From CAVQBJ01 sp963819075 (GTDB lineage Bacteria > Actinomycetota > Thermoleophilia > Solirubrobacterales > Solirubrobacteraceae): 64,000 nt of DNA. The stretch covers positions 248,001-312,000 of the forward strand of contig CAWFUP010000008.1 in assembly GCA_963819075.1 (NCBI GenBank), given 5' to 3'. The translations under genes were made by a program, and so were the position numbers. How positions within the stretch are numbered: position 1 is the first letter of the stretch; every line of letters begins with the position of its first letter. Below are positions 19,369 to 29,374 of this stretch, piece after piece. The notes below the pieces were generated by a model. The model made no database searches. It worked only from the letters and a program-made list of their open reading frames with translations, and was not told where the DNA came from.

Positions 19369-20173
19369 TTATCGGCCGTCCCCGCCCCGAAGCGCAGCGA
19401 GTGCTCGCTCGGGGCTCGGTGCGCGCATCAGCGACTCGCCGACGAGCACCGCGCTGACGCCGGCGTCGGCGAGCTCGCCCAGTTGCCCGGGCGACGCGAT
19501 CCCCGACTCGGATACGACCGTCACCCCGGCCGGGATGTCGTCCAGCAGCTCGTATGTGCGCGCTACGTCGACGCTGAAGTCGCGCAGATCGCGGTTGTTG
19601 ATCCCGATGAGGGCCGGGTCGACGGCGAGCGCGCGGGCGACTTCGTCGCGGTCGTGCACCTCGATGAGGGTGTCGAGCCCGAGCGCCAGCGCCTCGGCGT
19701 GCAGCTCGCCGAGGCGCTGCATCGTCGAGCGCGGCGACGATGAGCAGTACGGCGTCGGCGCCGGCGGCGCGGGCCTCGTGCAGCTGGTAGGGGTCGACGA
19801 TGAAGTCCTTGCGCAGCAGCGGCAGCCGGCACGCCGCTCGCGCCGTCCGCAGATCCGCAAGCGTGCCGCCGAAGTGCGGGCCTTCGGTGAGCACCGACAT
19901 CGCCGCCGCGCCGCCGCGCGCGTACGCGCGCGCGATGTCATCGACCGCCGCGCCTTCGCGGATGACCCCGGCGGAGGGTGAGCGACGCTTGAATTCGGCG
20001 ATCACGCTCATCCCCGGCGCGCGGAGCGCCTCGCGCAACGAGCGAGCGGGCGGCCACTCGGCCGCCGTGAGCGACTCGAGCGGCATCGTGGCGCGGCGCC
20101 GCTCCAGCTCCTCGGCGGTCGTGCGCAGGATCTCGGCGAGGACGCTCGGCCGCGCCGCGTGCTCGGCGCTCAC
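19369..20173 (-). CDS. trpC: Indole-3-glycerol phosphate synthase, one frameshift
   Basis: TrpC closes the indole ring of CdRP. Conserved segments are SVIAEFKRRSPSAG (with the catalytic lysine), LTEGPHFGGTLADLRTAR, LLRKDFIVDPYQLHEARAAGADAVLLI, IEVHDRDEVARAL, IGINNRDLRDFSVD and VVSESGIASPGQL. The frame changes once near 19725 (ALDD/QRLGELHAEAL). The GTG at 20173 is the best start (SAEHAARPSVLAEIL); it would overlap the trpD stop if trpD ends in its unshifted frame. Confidence 0.93.
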
Positions 20174-20228
20174 CGCATCGCCCCGCCCGGCCGCTCGCCG
20201 ACGCATAGGTGGTTCGCCGGCCCGCTAC

Positions 20229-21294
20229 TCATCGCCGCGCCCCGCTGCTCGCCTCGTCGACCGGCTCGTGCGTCGCCGCCACGAAAGCGCTCGAGCGTGC
20301 GCGCCGCGCTGCCGTCGTCGAGCGCTCGCTCGGCGAGCGCGACGCCGTCGGTGAGCGTCTCGGTCGCGCCGGCGGCGTAGATCGCCGCGCCGGCGTTGAT
20401 GACCGCCAGGTCGCGCCGCGGACCGCGCTCGCCGGCGAAGATCGCACGGGTGACGGCGGCGTTGTGCTCGGGCGTCCCGCCCTCGCACTCGGCGAGCTCG
20501 GTCGCCTCGTCGACCGCCACCAGCCCGACGTCGGCCGGAGTGAGCGTGCTGCGCGTCAACTGCTCGCCGTTGACCTCCACGACCCACGTCGGTGAGGAGA
20601 TCGAGATCTCGTCGAGGCCATCCTCGCCGGCGACGACGAGCGCGCGGTCGACCCCGAGGCGCGCGAGCGCGCCGGCGATCGTGTCGAGCATCGCCGGATC
20701 CGACACGCCGATGAGCTGGCGGCGCGCGCCGGCCGGGTTGGTGAGCGGGCCGAGGAAGTTGAAGATCGTGCGCACCGCCAGCTCGCGGCGCACGGGGATG
20801 ACGAAGCGGGTCGCCTGGTGATGGGCGGGCGCGAACATGAAGCCGAAGCCGACATCCTCGATGCAACTCGCCACCGCGTCCGGGCTGAGATCGATCCGCG
20901 CGCCGAGCGCCTCGAGCAGATCGGCCGAGCCCGACAGCCCGGTGGCCGAGCGATTGCCGTGCTTGGCCACCGCGCACCCGGCCGCGGCCGCGATCAGCGC
21001 CGCCGTCGTCGAGACGTTGAAGGTGCGCCGCCCCCCGCCGGTCCCGGCGGTGTCGAGCAGGTCCTCGCGTCGGGTCTGCACGTGCGCGGCGAGTGAGCGC
21101 ATCGCCCGGGCCAGGCCGGCGAGCTCGTCGACCGTCTCGCCCTTCGTGCGCAACGCGATCAGCACGCCGGCGATCTGGGTCTCGGACGCCTCGCCATGCA
21201 TGATCTCCTCGAGCACGCGCTCGGCCTCGTCGATCGTCAGGTCGCGGCGGGAGGCGAGCGCGTCGATCGCGCGGGTGAGGACCTCGTTGGGCAT
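20229..21294 (-). CDS. trpD: Anthranilate phosphoribosyltransferase, probable indel near the 3' end
   Basis: TrpD transfers phosphoribose from PRPP to anthranilate. Signatures are LLDTAGTGGGRRTFNVSTT, KHGNRSATGLSGSADLLEALG, FMFAPAHHQATRFVIPVR and FNFLGPLTNPAGA. In the unshifted frame the gene would end at 20170 with a basic, poorly biased tail. One frame over, the sequence LERFVAATHEPVDEASSGARR ends at 20229 with strong third-position G/C and a family-like ending. I therefore place an extra base in the TTT near 20290. The gene starts 10 bp after trpG. Confidence 0.93.
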
Positions 21295-21304
21295 TCGCGA
21301 GGAC

Positions 21305-21888
<584 letters not shown>

Positions 21889-21889
<1 letters not shown>

Positions 21890-23364
21890 CACGGCCAATC
21901 GGATTGCTCGGCCGCGAGGGCGACGGCGCGCATCACGGCTTGGGCCTTGGCCACCGACTCGCGGTACTCGTAGTCGGGCTTGGCGTCGGCGACCGTGCCG
22001 CCGCCGGCCTGGACGTGGGCGACGCCGTCCTTGACCACGAGCGTGCGGATGTGGATGCAGGTGTCGAGGTCGCCCGCGTAGCTCAGGTATCCGACGGCGC
22101 CACCGTAGCCGCCCCGCTTGACCGGTTCGAGCTCGTCGATGATCTGCATCGCGCGGACCTTCGGCGCGCCCGACAGGGTGCCGGCGGGCAGGACCGAGCG
22201 CAGCGCGTCCATCGCCCCGATGCCCTCGCACAGGGTGCCCGAGACCGACGAGACGATGTGCATCACGTGGCTGTACGTCTCCACGGCCATGAGCTGGTCG
22301 ACGCTCACACTCCCGTACTCGCTCACCCGGCCGAGATCGTTGCGTCCCAGGTCGACGAGCATCACGTGCTCGGCGCGCTCTTTTTCATCCTCGAGCAGCT
22401 CGGCGGCGATCAGGCGGTCCTGCTCGTCGCTCGTTCCGCGAGGACGCGTGCCGGCGATCGGGCGCGTCGAGACGTGGCGGCCGGTCACGGTGAGCAGCGG
22501 CTCCGGGCTCGCGCCGGCGACCTGGAAGTCGCCGAAATCGAGGAAGTACATGTACGGGCTGGGGTTGATCGTGCGCAGGCCGCGGTAGATCGAGAACGCG
22601 TCCTGGTCGATCGGCGCCGACCAGCGCTGGGAGGGGACGACCTGGAAGGCGTCGCCGGCGTAGATGTACTCGATGATGCGGCTGACCATCGCCTCGAACT
22701 GCTCGCGGGACAGGTTGGACTCGAACACCGGCTCCGGGCGGGGTCGCGAGCGCGGCGCGGTCGCCGGGACCGGGCCGGCGAGGGCGCCGCACACCTCACC
22801 GATCGCCGCCTGCGCCTGCGCGTACTCGCGCGCCAGGTCATCGCCGACATGGACGTGCGCGAGCACCGTGACCGTGTGCTTGAGATGGTCGAAGACGACG
22901 AGCAGGTCGGAGAGCATGAGCGCCATGTCGGGCAGGCCGAGCACGTCAGCGTTGGGCTCGCCGAGGGGCTCGACGGTGCGTACGAGGTCGTAGCCGAAGT
23001 AGCCGACCGCGCCGCCGGCGAACGGCGGCAGGTCGGGCAGCGGCGCCTGGCGGTAGCGGGCCACGGCCTCGGCGGCGAGCGCGTAGGGGTCTCCGCCGTC
23101 GGCGAGGTTCCAGCGCAGGACGGCACGAGGGCGCACGCCGATGAACGAGTAGCGCCCCACGCGCTGGCCCTGGTCGGCGGACTCGAGCAGGAAGGCCGGC
23201 TCGCTCGGGGCGAGCGCGCGGAGCTTCAGGAAGGCGGAGACCGGCGTCTCGGTGTCGGCGATGAACGTGTGGCGCAGCGGGACGAGGTTGTACTCGCCGG
23301 CCAGCTCGCGCACCTCCTCGAGCGTCGGCGCCACCGCGGCGCCGAGGTCAGCGGCGACGGCCAT
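21889..23364 (-). CDS. trpE: Anthranilate synthase component I
   Basis: TrpE makes anthranilate from chorismate, the committed step. From the ATG at 23364 it is 491 residues. It contains the feedback-site element LLES near the N-terminus (PAFLLESADQGQRVGRYSFIG) and the chorismate-binding core (FQVVPSQRWSAPI, SPYMYFLDFG, PIAGTRPRG, ERAEHVMLVDLGRNDLGRV, VMHIVSSVSG, LPAGTLSGAPKVRAM, GGAVGYLSYAGDLD). The LLES motif implies tryptophan inhibition. The start overlaps the 3' end of hisIE by 17 nt, tying histidine and tryptophan genes into one transcript. No Trp-rich leader peptide is seen. Confidence 0.96.
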
Positions 23365-23977
23365 CGAGCACCCGCTCGGCGTCGGCGAGCGACCGGTCGC
23401 GGCTGCGCAACAGCACGAGCAGGTGGTAGAGCACGTCCGCGGCCTCCTCGTCGACCCGCTCGTCGGACTCCTCACGCGCGGCGCGGGCGACCTCCTCGGC
23501 CTCCTCCATCACCTTCTCGCCGATGAGCGGCGGATCGGCGAGCAGCTTCGCCGTGTAGGAGCCCTCGGGGCGCTCGCGCGCGCGAGCGTCGAGCGTGCGG
23601 CCGAGGGCCGGCAGAATCTCGTGGGGCGCGGTCGGCTCGAGCTCGCCGCGGTGGAAGCAGGTGCGCTCGCCGGTGTGACAGGCGGGGCCGGCCGGCTCGA
23701 CGAGCGCCAGCAACGCGTCGCCGTCGCAGTCGACGCGCAGGGCGCGCACGGCCTGGGTGTTGCCGCTCGTCGCCCCCTTGTGCCAGAGCTCGTCGCGCGA
23801 GCGGCTCCACAGGTGCAGCTCGCCGGTCTCGCGCGTGCGCTGGAGCGCCTGCGCGTTCATGTAGGCGAGCGTGAGCACCTCGCCGCTGCCCCAGTCCTGG
23901 ATGACGCACGGCACGAGGCCGCGCTCGTCCCAAGCGATGAGCGGCTCGACGGTGTCGGTTTGCGGTTGGGCGGCCAT
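23348..23977 (-). CDS. hisI: Bifunctional phosphoribosyl-AMP cyclohydrolase / phosphoribosyl-ATP pyrophosphatase
   Basis: This HisI-HisE fusion (209 residues from the ATG at 23977) performs steps 2 and 3 of histidine synthesis. The HisI part (residues 1-112) has HKGATSGNTQ and the metal sites DCDGD (83-87), C100 and C107 in ACHTGERTCFH. The HisE part has the acidic pyrophosphatase helices EKVMEEAEEVARAA and DEEAADVLYHLLVLL. Most actinobacteria I know keep hisI and hisE separate, so the fusion is worth noting. It leads the trp cluster and overlaps trpE by 17 nt. No other his gene is in the window. Confidence 0.95.
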   Translation of the reverse strand: MAAQPQTDTVEPLIAWDERGLVPCVIQDWGSGEVLTLAYMNAQALQRTRETGELHLWSRSRDELWHKGATSGNTQAVRALRVDCDGDALLALVEPAGPACHTGERTCFHRGELEPTAPHEILPALGRTLDARARERPEGSYTAKLLADPPLIGEKVMEEAEEVARAAREESDERVDEEAADVLYHLLVLLRSRDRSLADAERVLDGRRR

Positions 23978-23985
23978 GGAGCCTG

Positions 23986-23991
23986 ATTCTA
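23986..23991 (-). promoter_or_regulatory. -10 box of hisIE-trp cluster, probable leaderless promoter
   Basis: TAGAAT on the minus strand sits 8 nt upstream of the hisIE ATG. No -35 is obvious. With so short a distance, no attenuator leader can precede hisIE. Confidence 0.5.
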
Positions 23992-24032
23992 GGTGGCAGT
24001 CGTCGAGCTGGGCGGGCGCGGGCGCCGAGGCC

Positions 24033-24082
24033 GGGGTGTTCGTCGTTTGTACCCCTATAGCGTGCCCAACGACGAACACCCC
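24033..24082 (-). terminator. Long-stem tractless terminator after era
   Basis: A perfect 15-bp inverted repeat (GGGGTGTTCGTCGTT at 24033-24047 and its complement at 24068-24082) with a 20-nt loop begins 16 nt after the era stop codon. It has no T tract. The same geometry occurs after the minus-strand gene ending at 50324, supporting a terminator for the yqeY-era operon. An operator for hisIE is the alternative. Confidence 0.6.
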
Positions 24083-24098
24083 TCGGTGGGGTCCCGCC

Positions 24099-24980
24099 TT
24101 ACTCGATCCCGAGCCGGTCGAGCAGGCCGTCGTCGGCGCGCCAATGCCGGCGCACGCGCACCGACAGGTCGAGGTGGACGTGACGGCCGAGGTCGCGCTC
24201 GAGCTCGCGCCGGGCGGCGGTGCCGATCGCCTTGATCATGCGCCCGCCGGTGCCGATGAGGATCCCCTTCTGGGACTCGGTCTCCACCCAGATGAGCGCG
24301 CGTACGCGCGCGAGGTCCTCGCGGGACTCGTCGATCTCCTCGATGACGACCTCGACGGCGTGCGGAACCTCGTGGAAGGTGCGCCGGATGACGGCCTCGC
24401 GCACGAGCTCGGCGAGCCGGACGTCGCGAGACTGGTCGGAGACCGCCCGGGCGTCGAACAGGAACGGGCCCTCCGGCATCAGGCCGGCGAGGTGCGAGAC
24501 GAGCGCCTCGACGCCCGTGCCCCGGCGCGCCGAGATCGGAAACACGTCGTCGCCGACTCCGAGCTCGGCGGCGGCGGCGAGCACGGCGACCGTGTGCGCG
24601 CGGTCGAGGCGGTCGATCTTGTTGACGGCCACCATGACCGGGACGCCGACATCACCGAGCGACTCGGCGATGTAGCGGTCGCCGGGGCCGACGCCCTGTT
24701 CGCCGTTGACGATGATGAGCGCCGCGTCGGCGCCGCCGAGCTCCTGCTCGACGCGCCGGGCCATCCTCGCGGTGAGCGCGTCGCGCGGTCGTTGCACGCC
24801 GGGTAGGTCGACGAGCACGAGCTGCCAGTCCTCGCCGGAGCGCACGCCGCGGATCGCGCGGCGGGTCGTCTGTGGGCGGTCGGAGACGATCGCCACCTTG
24901 CCGCCGACGATCGCGTTGACGAGCGTCGACTTCCCCACGTTGGGGCGGCCGGCAAGCGCGACGAAACCGCTGCGCGTCAC
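24099..24980 (-). CDS. era: GTPase Era
   Basis: Era binds the 3' end of 16S rRNA and assists 30S maturation. The 293-residue protein has the G1 motif GRPNVGKST (11-19), G2/G3 elements SDRPQTTRR and VDLPG, G4 NKID and the C-terminal KH domain with GTGGRMIKAIG. The GTG start overlaps the ybeY stop as GTGA. Partners YbeY and PhoH in the same operon are the usual ribosome-maturation neighbours. Confidence 0.96.
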   Translation of the reverse strand: MTRSGFVALAGRPNVGKSTLVNAIVGGKVAIVSDRPQTTRRAIRGVRSGEDWQLVLVDLPGVQRPRDALTARMARRVEQELGGADAALIIVNGEQGVGPGDRYIAESLGDVGVPVMVAVNKIDRLDRAHTVAVLAAAAELGVGDDVFPISARRGTGVEALVSHLAGLMPEGPFLFDARAVSDQSRDVRLAELVREAVIRRTFHEVPHAVEVVIEEIDESREDLARVRALIWVETESQKGILIGTGGRMIKAIGTAARRELERDLGRHVHLDLSVRVRRHWRADDGLLDRLGIE

Positions 24981-25420
24981 GGCGTCGGCTCGACGTCACG
25001 GGGCCGCAGGGGCAGCGCGTCGGGCGCGCGCTCCCACGCGAGCACCGCCCGCTGCAGCGATAGCATCTCGCCGTCGTCGGTCTCGTGGTCCATGCCGACG
25101 AGGTGGAGCGCGCCGTGCGCGACCGCTTCGAGGAGATCCTCGGTGTGGGCGGGGCAGATGACGACATCGCCGAGCTCGCGCGCCTCCCCCGGCGCCAGCG
25201 CCTCGTCGGCATCGACCGGGAACGAGAGCACGTCGGTCGGACCAGCCTTGGCGCGATATCGCTCGTTGAGCTCGCCGATCCGCTCGGCGTCGACGATCTC
25301 GATCGCCAGGTGCCCGTCGCGCACTCCGGCGGAGGCGAGCGCGACCGCGCACACACGCTCGATCGCCTCGACCGGCGGAAGGCCCGGCGGCGCCTCCCCG
25401 AGGACCTCGATCTCCAGCAC
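24977..25420 (-). CDS. ybeY: Endoribonuclease YbeY
   Basis: YbeY is a zinc-dependent endoribonuclease involved in 16S rRNA 3'-end processing and ribosome quality control. The 147-residue protein contains the metal motif HxxxHxxxxxH as H102, H106 and H112 in AHGALHLVGMDHE, and the upstream PTDVLSFP block. It follows phoH by 24 bp and overlaps era by 4 nt. Confidence 0.95.
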   Translation of the reverse strand: MLEIEVLGEAPPGLPPVEAIERVCAVALASAGVRDGHLAIEIVDAERIGELNERYRAKAGPTDVLSFPVDADEALAPGEARELGDVVICPAHTEDLLEAVAHGALHLVGMDHETDDGEMLSLQRAVLAWERAPDALPLRPRDVEPTP

Positions 25421-25444
25421 GGCGCGGCAGCGACCGGACGGGCG

Positions 25445-26422
25445 CTACGCGCGCCGCAGGTCGGCGGGGCGCAGCTCGGGCGCTTCGCGCTGGGCCAGCT
25501 CGTCGTAGGCCTCGACGATCCGCTGCACGAGCTTGTGGCGCACGACGTCCTCGCCGCCGAAGCGCACGAACTCGATGTCCTCGATCGCCTCCAGCACGCT
25601 GCCGATGACGATCAGCCCCGAGCGCTGGTCCTTCGGCAGGTCGACCTGCGTGACATCGCCGGTGACGACCATCTTCGAGCCGAAGCCGAGACGGGTGAGG
25701 AACATCTTCATCTGCTCGGGGGTCGTGTTCTGCGCCTCGTCGAGGATCACGAACGAGTCGTTGAGCGTGCGCCCGCGCATGAAGGCGAGCGGCGCGATCT
25801 CGATCACGCCACGCTCGAGATACTGCGAGACCTTCTCGGGATCGAGCATGTCGTGCAGCGCGTCGAACAGCGGTCGCAGGTAGGGGTCGACCTTGGCCAT
25901 CAGGTCGCCGGGCAGGAAGCCGAGGCGCTCGCCGGCCTCGACGGCCGGGCGGGTGAGGATGATCCGGTTGACCTCGTGGCGCGCGAGCGCCGCGGCGGCC
26001 ATCGCCACCGCGAGGAACGTCTTACCCGTCCCGGCGGGTCCGACGCCGAAGGTGATCGTGTTATGACGGATCGAGTCGACGTAGCGCTTCTGATTGATCG
26101 TCTTGGGGGCGAGGCGCAGCGTGTGGTGGCGCCAGACGACGTCCTCGAGGACCGCAGCCGGCGACTGCTGCGCGTCGATCGCGCCGGTGACGGCGCTGAT
26201 CGTGTCGGGGCCGACCTGATGGCCGCGGCTGATGAGGTCCGAGAGCTCGTGCACGACGCGCTCGCCGGCCTTCACGGTCTCCTCGTCGCCGTCGAGGGTC
26301 ACGAGGTTGCCGCGCAGGTAGACCCGGCACGACAGCTGCTGCTCGAGCGCTCGCAGGACGACGTCCTCGCTGCCGGCCACCTCGGCGGCCACATCGTTTC
26401 CGAGCTCGATGCGGATCCTCAC
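25445..26422 (-). CDS. phoH: PhoH-like ATPase (YbeZ type)
   Basis: The 325-residue protein has an N-terminal KH-like segment and a P-loop ATPase core: Walker A GVGPAGTGKT near residues 126-135, LTRPAVEAGERLGFLPGD, Walker B FVILDEAQNTTPEQMKM and sensor MVVTGDVTQVDLP. YbeZ proteins act with YbeY in RNA metabolism. The GTG start overlaps the yqeY stop as GTGA. Confidence 0.95.
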   Translation of the reverse strand: MRIRIELGNDVAAEVAGSEDVVLRALEQQLSCRVYLRGNLVTLDGDEETVKAGERVVHELSDLISRGHQVGPDTISAVTGAIDAQQSPAAVLEDVVWRHHTLRLAPKTINQKRYVDSIRHNTITFGVGPAGTGKTFLAVAMAAAALARHEVNRIILTRPAVEAGERLGFLPGDLMAKVDPYLRPLFDALHDMLDPEKVSQYLERGVIEIAPLAFMRGRTLNDSFVILDEAQNTTPEQMKMFLTRLGFGSKMVVTGDVTQVDLPKDQRSGLIVIGSVLEAIEDIEFVRFGGEDVVRHKLVQRIVEAYDELAQREAPELRPADLRRA

Positions 26423-26850
26423 GCGCTGAGCGCCTCCTGCACGAGCGCGGAGACGCGGCGGCCGTCGGCGCGGCCGTCGACCGCGCCCATCACCTGACCC
26501 ATCACGCGGCCGATGTCCTTCGGCGACGCCGCGCCGGTGTCGGCGAGGGCCTGCGTAACGATCGCGCGCAGATCGTCGTCGGAGAGCTCGGCCGGGAGGT
26601 AGCCGCTGATGAGCGCCGCCTCGGACTCCTCGCCGGCAGCGAGATCGGTCCGCCCGGCCTCGGAGTAGGCGCGCGCGGCCTCGAGGCGCCGCTTGCGCTC
26701 GCGCCGCAGCACGGTGAGCTCGTCGTCGCCAGCCTCCTTGGCCGCCTTCTGCAGCTCGGAGAGAACGAGGCGCAGCGCACCGACCCGATCCTTCTCCCCT
26801 GCGCGCATGGCCGACTCCAAGTCAGCTCGCACCGTGTCCACAATCGCCAT
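26419..26850 (-). CDS. yqeY: GatB/YqeY domain protein
   Basis: The small helical protein has the YqeY-domain pattern (LESAMRAGEKDRVGALRLVLSE, EAALISGYLPAELSDDDL, KDIGRVMGQVMGAVDGRADG) related to the tail of GatB of the tRNA amidotransferase. Its role is poorly known, perhaps tRNA binding. A TTG start three codons upstream is possible, but the TATCCT -10 box lies exactly 8 nt before the ATG at 26850, which favours that start. It is the first gene of the yqeY-phoH-ybeY-era operon. Confidence 0.9.
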   Translation of the reverse strand: MAIVDTVRADLESAMRAGEKDRVGALRLVLSELQKAAKEAGDDELTVLRRERKRRLEAARAYSEAGRTDLAAGEESEAALISGYLPAELSDDDLRAIVTQALADTGAASPKDIGRVMGQVMGAVDGRADGRRVSALVQEALSA

Positions 26851-26858
26851 CTCGATCA

Positions 26859-26864
26859 AGGATA
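26859..26864 (-). promoter_or_regulatory. -10 box of the yqeY-phoH-ybeY-era operon
   Basis: TATCCT on the minus strand, 8 nt before the ATG at 26850, fits the leaderless pattern. Confidence 0.45.
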
Positions 26865-26941
26865 CGACGTGGCGGGACGTCGAGTGGGGTCACGTTGACG
26901 AGTCGTGAACAGGTCCCGCCGGGCCTGACCGCGCGCCTCAA

Positions 26942-26947
26942 TAGGCT
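26942..26947 (+). promoter_or_regulatory. -10 box of the amidohydrolase gene
   Basis: TAGGCT lies 8 nt upstream of the ATG at 26956 with no Shine-Dalgarno between, again a leaderless arrangement. Confidence 0.4.
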
Positions 26948-26955
26948 CTCGGCGA

Positions 26956-28092
26956 ATGGACGTCGCCCTCCACGCGAGCGCCGTGGCTCCCTTCGAGGCC
27001 GAGGTGCAGGCGCTGCGCCCGGCCGACGGCGAGATCATCGACGCGCATACCCACCTCGGACTCGACGAGGATGGCCGCTCGCTCGATCCGGCCCAGCTGC
27101 TGGCGACGCTCGATGCCGCCGGCGCGCGGCGCGCCGTCGTCTTCCCGCTGCACGATCCCGAGCGTCACCCCGCCTACCGCGTTCCGAACGACCGCGTGCT
27201 CGAGTGGGCCGCGCAGAGCTCCGGACGGTTCGTCCCCTTCTGCCGGCTCGACCCGGCCGACGGTCCGATCGAGGAGGGCGAGCGCTGCCTGGCCGCCGGC
27301 GCCCGCGGGATCAAGCTCCACCCCCGCGCCCAGAACTTCGCCTTCGACGGCCAGTCGCTGCATGCGCTCGAGGGGATCTTTGCCCTCGCCGAGCGCGAGT
27401 CGGTGCCGATCCTCATCCACGCCGGTCGCGGCCTGCCGCCGATCGCCGACGGCCTCGCCGACATCGCCCTGCGCCACCCGGGTGCGGTGCTCATCCTCGC
27501 GCACGCGGCGATCGCCGACCAGGCGACGCTCACCGAGCGCCTGGCCGAGCACCCTGGCGTCCTGTACGACCTGTCGACGTGGGCGGCGTTCGACGTCTTC
27601 GAGCTGTACGCGCGCGTGCCAGCCGAACGGATCGTGTTCGCGACCGATCCGCCGTATGGGAACACCGCGACGGGGCTGTACGGAACCCTGCGCGTCGCCC
27701 AGGCGGTCGGGCTTGACGATGCGACGACCCGCCTTGTTCTCGGGGGGACGATGGCCGGGCTGCTGGCCGGCGACGGCCTGCCGGCGCCGAGCCCGCCGCG
27801 GGGCGAGCAGGTGCGCCGCGTGCACAACAGCCTGATGCGGATCTACGGGTACCTGTTGAGCGCGGGGCCGGCGCTGTTCACCGGAAACATCGATCTGGCA
27901 CGCGTCGGCCTCGACCTCGCTCGCGCCGCGTGTCGGGATCGCCGGGCCGGCGCGCTCGAGGAGCCGCTGCGGCGGATCGGCGATGCGCTTGACGCCGCCT
28001 TGGCGCTGCTCGATGAGGGCCCGGACGGGGTGCGCCCGACGCTGGACCTGGTGCAGCGGTGCCTGGCGATCGCCGTGACCGAGCCGGCGTAG
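26956..28092 (+). CDS. Amidohydrolase-family metal-dependent hydrolase
   Basis: The 378-residue protein has a TIM-barrel amidohydrolase-2/TatD-like core: the N-terminal metal site IIDAHTHLG (D29, H31, H33), GIKLHPRAQNF, ILIHAGRG and ILAHAAIADQ for further histidines, and the C-terminal aspartate in VFATDPPYGN. About 110 extra C-terminal residues form an Ala/Leu-rich helical extension not needed for the barrel. The substrate is unknown. The gene is monocistronic and divergent from yqeY. Confidence 0.8.
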   Translation: MDVALHASAVAPFEAEVQALRPADGEIIDAHTHLGLDEDGRSLDPAQLLATLDAAGARRAVVFPLHDPERHPAYRVPNDRVLEWAAQSSGRFVPFCRLDPADGPIEEGERCLAAGARGIKLHPRAQNFAFDGQSLHALEGIFALAERESVPILIHAGRGLPPIADGLADIALRHPGAVLILAHAAIADQATLTERLAEHPGVLYDLSTWAAFDVFELYARVPAERIVFATDPPYGNTATGLYGTLRVAQAVGLDDATTRLVLGGTMAGLLAGDGLPAPSPPRGEQVRRVHNSLMRIYGYLLSAGPALFTGNIDLARVGLDLARAACRDRRAGALEEPLRRIGDALDAALALLDEGPDGVRPTLDLVQRCLAIAVTEPA

Positions 28093-28192
28093 GGGCCGGC
28101 CGGGAGCGGGACCGCCGATAGCCCCTTGAGAAACGCAGCCGATTGTTAGAGGATCGCTGCGCGACCCGGCCGGGCGGGCGCCGGGGTCGCGC

Positions 28193-28248
28193 CGCGGTCA
28201 GCGCGGCGGTCGGGGTGCTCCGCGGTCAGCGCGGCGGTCGGGGTGCTC
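28193..28248. repeat. Two perfect 28-bp tandem repeats upstream of an exported protein gene
   Basis: The unit begins cgcggtcagcgcggcggtcg and ends gggtgctc. Two exact copies lie head to tail and stop about 11 bp before the GGAGG ribosome-binding site of the following gene. They would form part of its 5' leader and could affect its expression or vary in copy number. Confidence 0.85.
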
Positions 28249-28273
28249 CGCGGCGGACGGGAGGAGGCGTCTC

Positions 28274-29343
28274 ATGCCGAGGTTGGTCAAGCAGGTGCTC
28301 AAGGTCGTTCTACCCGCCGCGCTGCTGGCAGTCGTGGCGGTGCCGGCGATGGTGGCCGCGACGCCCGGGACCTCCAGCGCCACCTCGCCGGGCGGGTCGG
28401 CTGCGGCCGATGCGGCAGTGACGTTCTTGACCACCACCACGCTGTGCTTCGCCGGGACGCTCGGCGTTACGCAGCAGCCGATGTCGCAGACGGTCACCGT
28501 GGGGCAGAGCGCGACGTTCACCGCCATGGCGGCGAGGTGGCCTGCCCCGACATCACCATCCAGTGGTTTGTGTCGACCGATGGCGGCGCCACGTTCAGCG
28601 AGATTCCCGGCGCGACGTCGGACTCGCTCGTGATCTCCGACACCACGATGGCGGAATCGGGCAACCGGTACTACGCGGTGTTCAGCACCCCGTCGTTCAG
28701 CCTGCCCTCGCAGACGGCCACCCTCACGGTCAACCCGGCGACCAGCACGGTGACGACGACCAGGACCACGACCACGGCGTGCCCGCCGCTGACGATGGCC
28801 ATCACCGAGCAGCCGGCCTCCCAAACGGTGACCGCGGGTCAGACCGCCACGTTCACCGGGGTCGCGGACCAGGGGACCTGCACGATCACGACGCAGTGGT
28901 TCGTTTCGACGGACGGCGGCAAGACGTTCAACGCGATCGCCGGAGCGACGTCGAGCTCGCTGGTGATCCCGAACACCACCGTGTCCGAGTCCGGCAACGA
29001 GTACTACGCGCAGTTCTCATCCGAGAACGCGTCCCTGCGCTCGGACACCGTGACGCTGACCGTCAACCCGCCGGCGACCCCCCCACCGGTGATCACCTGG
29101 GTCTTCCCCTCGAGCGGCTCGGCCGCCGGCGGGCTCGCGGTGATCGTCGGCAACGGCTTCAAGCACGCCAGCAGCGTCGCCTTCGGCACGACGAAGGCGC
29201 CCTTCTCCTTCGTGCTGACGAGCCGGCTGATCATCGCGATCGTGCCGGCGCACGCGGCGGGGACCGTCGACGTCAGGGTGACCGGCCCTACCGGCACCAG
29301 CGCGACGTCCTCGGCCGATCGGTACACCTACGTCTCGGGCTGA
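28274..29343 (+). CDS. Secreted protein with two Ig-like domains and a TIG domain, one frameshift
   Basis: GGGAGGAGG precedes the ATG. After a signal peptide (residues 1-29) come two Ig-like repeats, each starting PxSQTVTxGQxATFT and containing TxQWFVSTDGGxTF and SGNxYYAxFS. They are joined by a Thr-rich linker. The C-terminus is an IPT/TIG-like domain (WVFPSSGSAAGGLAVIVGNGF). It is probably secreted for binding or adhesion; no wall-sorting motif is seen. One frame change near 28527 interrupts the first Ig repeat. The two repeats being intact on either side suggests sequence error. Confidence 0.8.
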
Positions 29344-29374
29344 TCGAGCGACTCGTGCGGCGATGGGCGGCCGG

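Noticed and set aside
24033..24082. Riboswitch or attenuator controlling hisIE-trp
   Set aside because: The hisIE -10 box lies downstream of this repeat, so it would not be in the hisIE transcript. Its position 16 nt after era fits a terminator.
26857..26859. TTG start for yqeY
   Set aside because: It overlaps the TATCCT -10 box; the ATG at 26850 has the regular 8-nt spacing.
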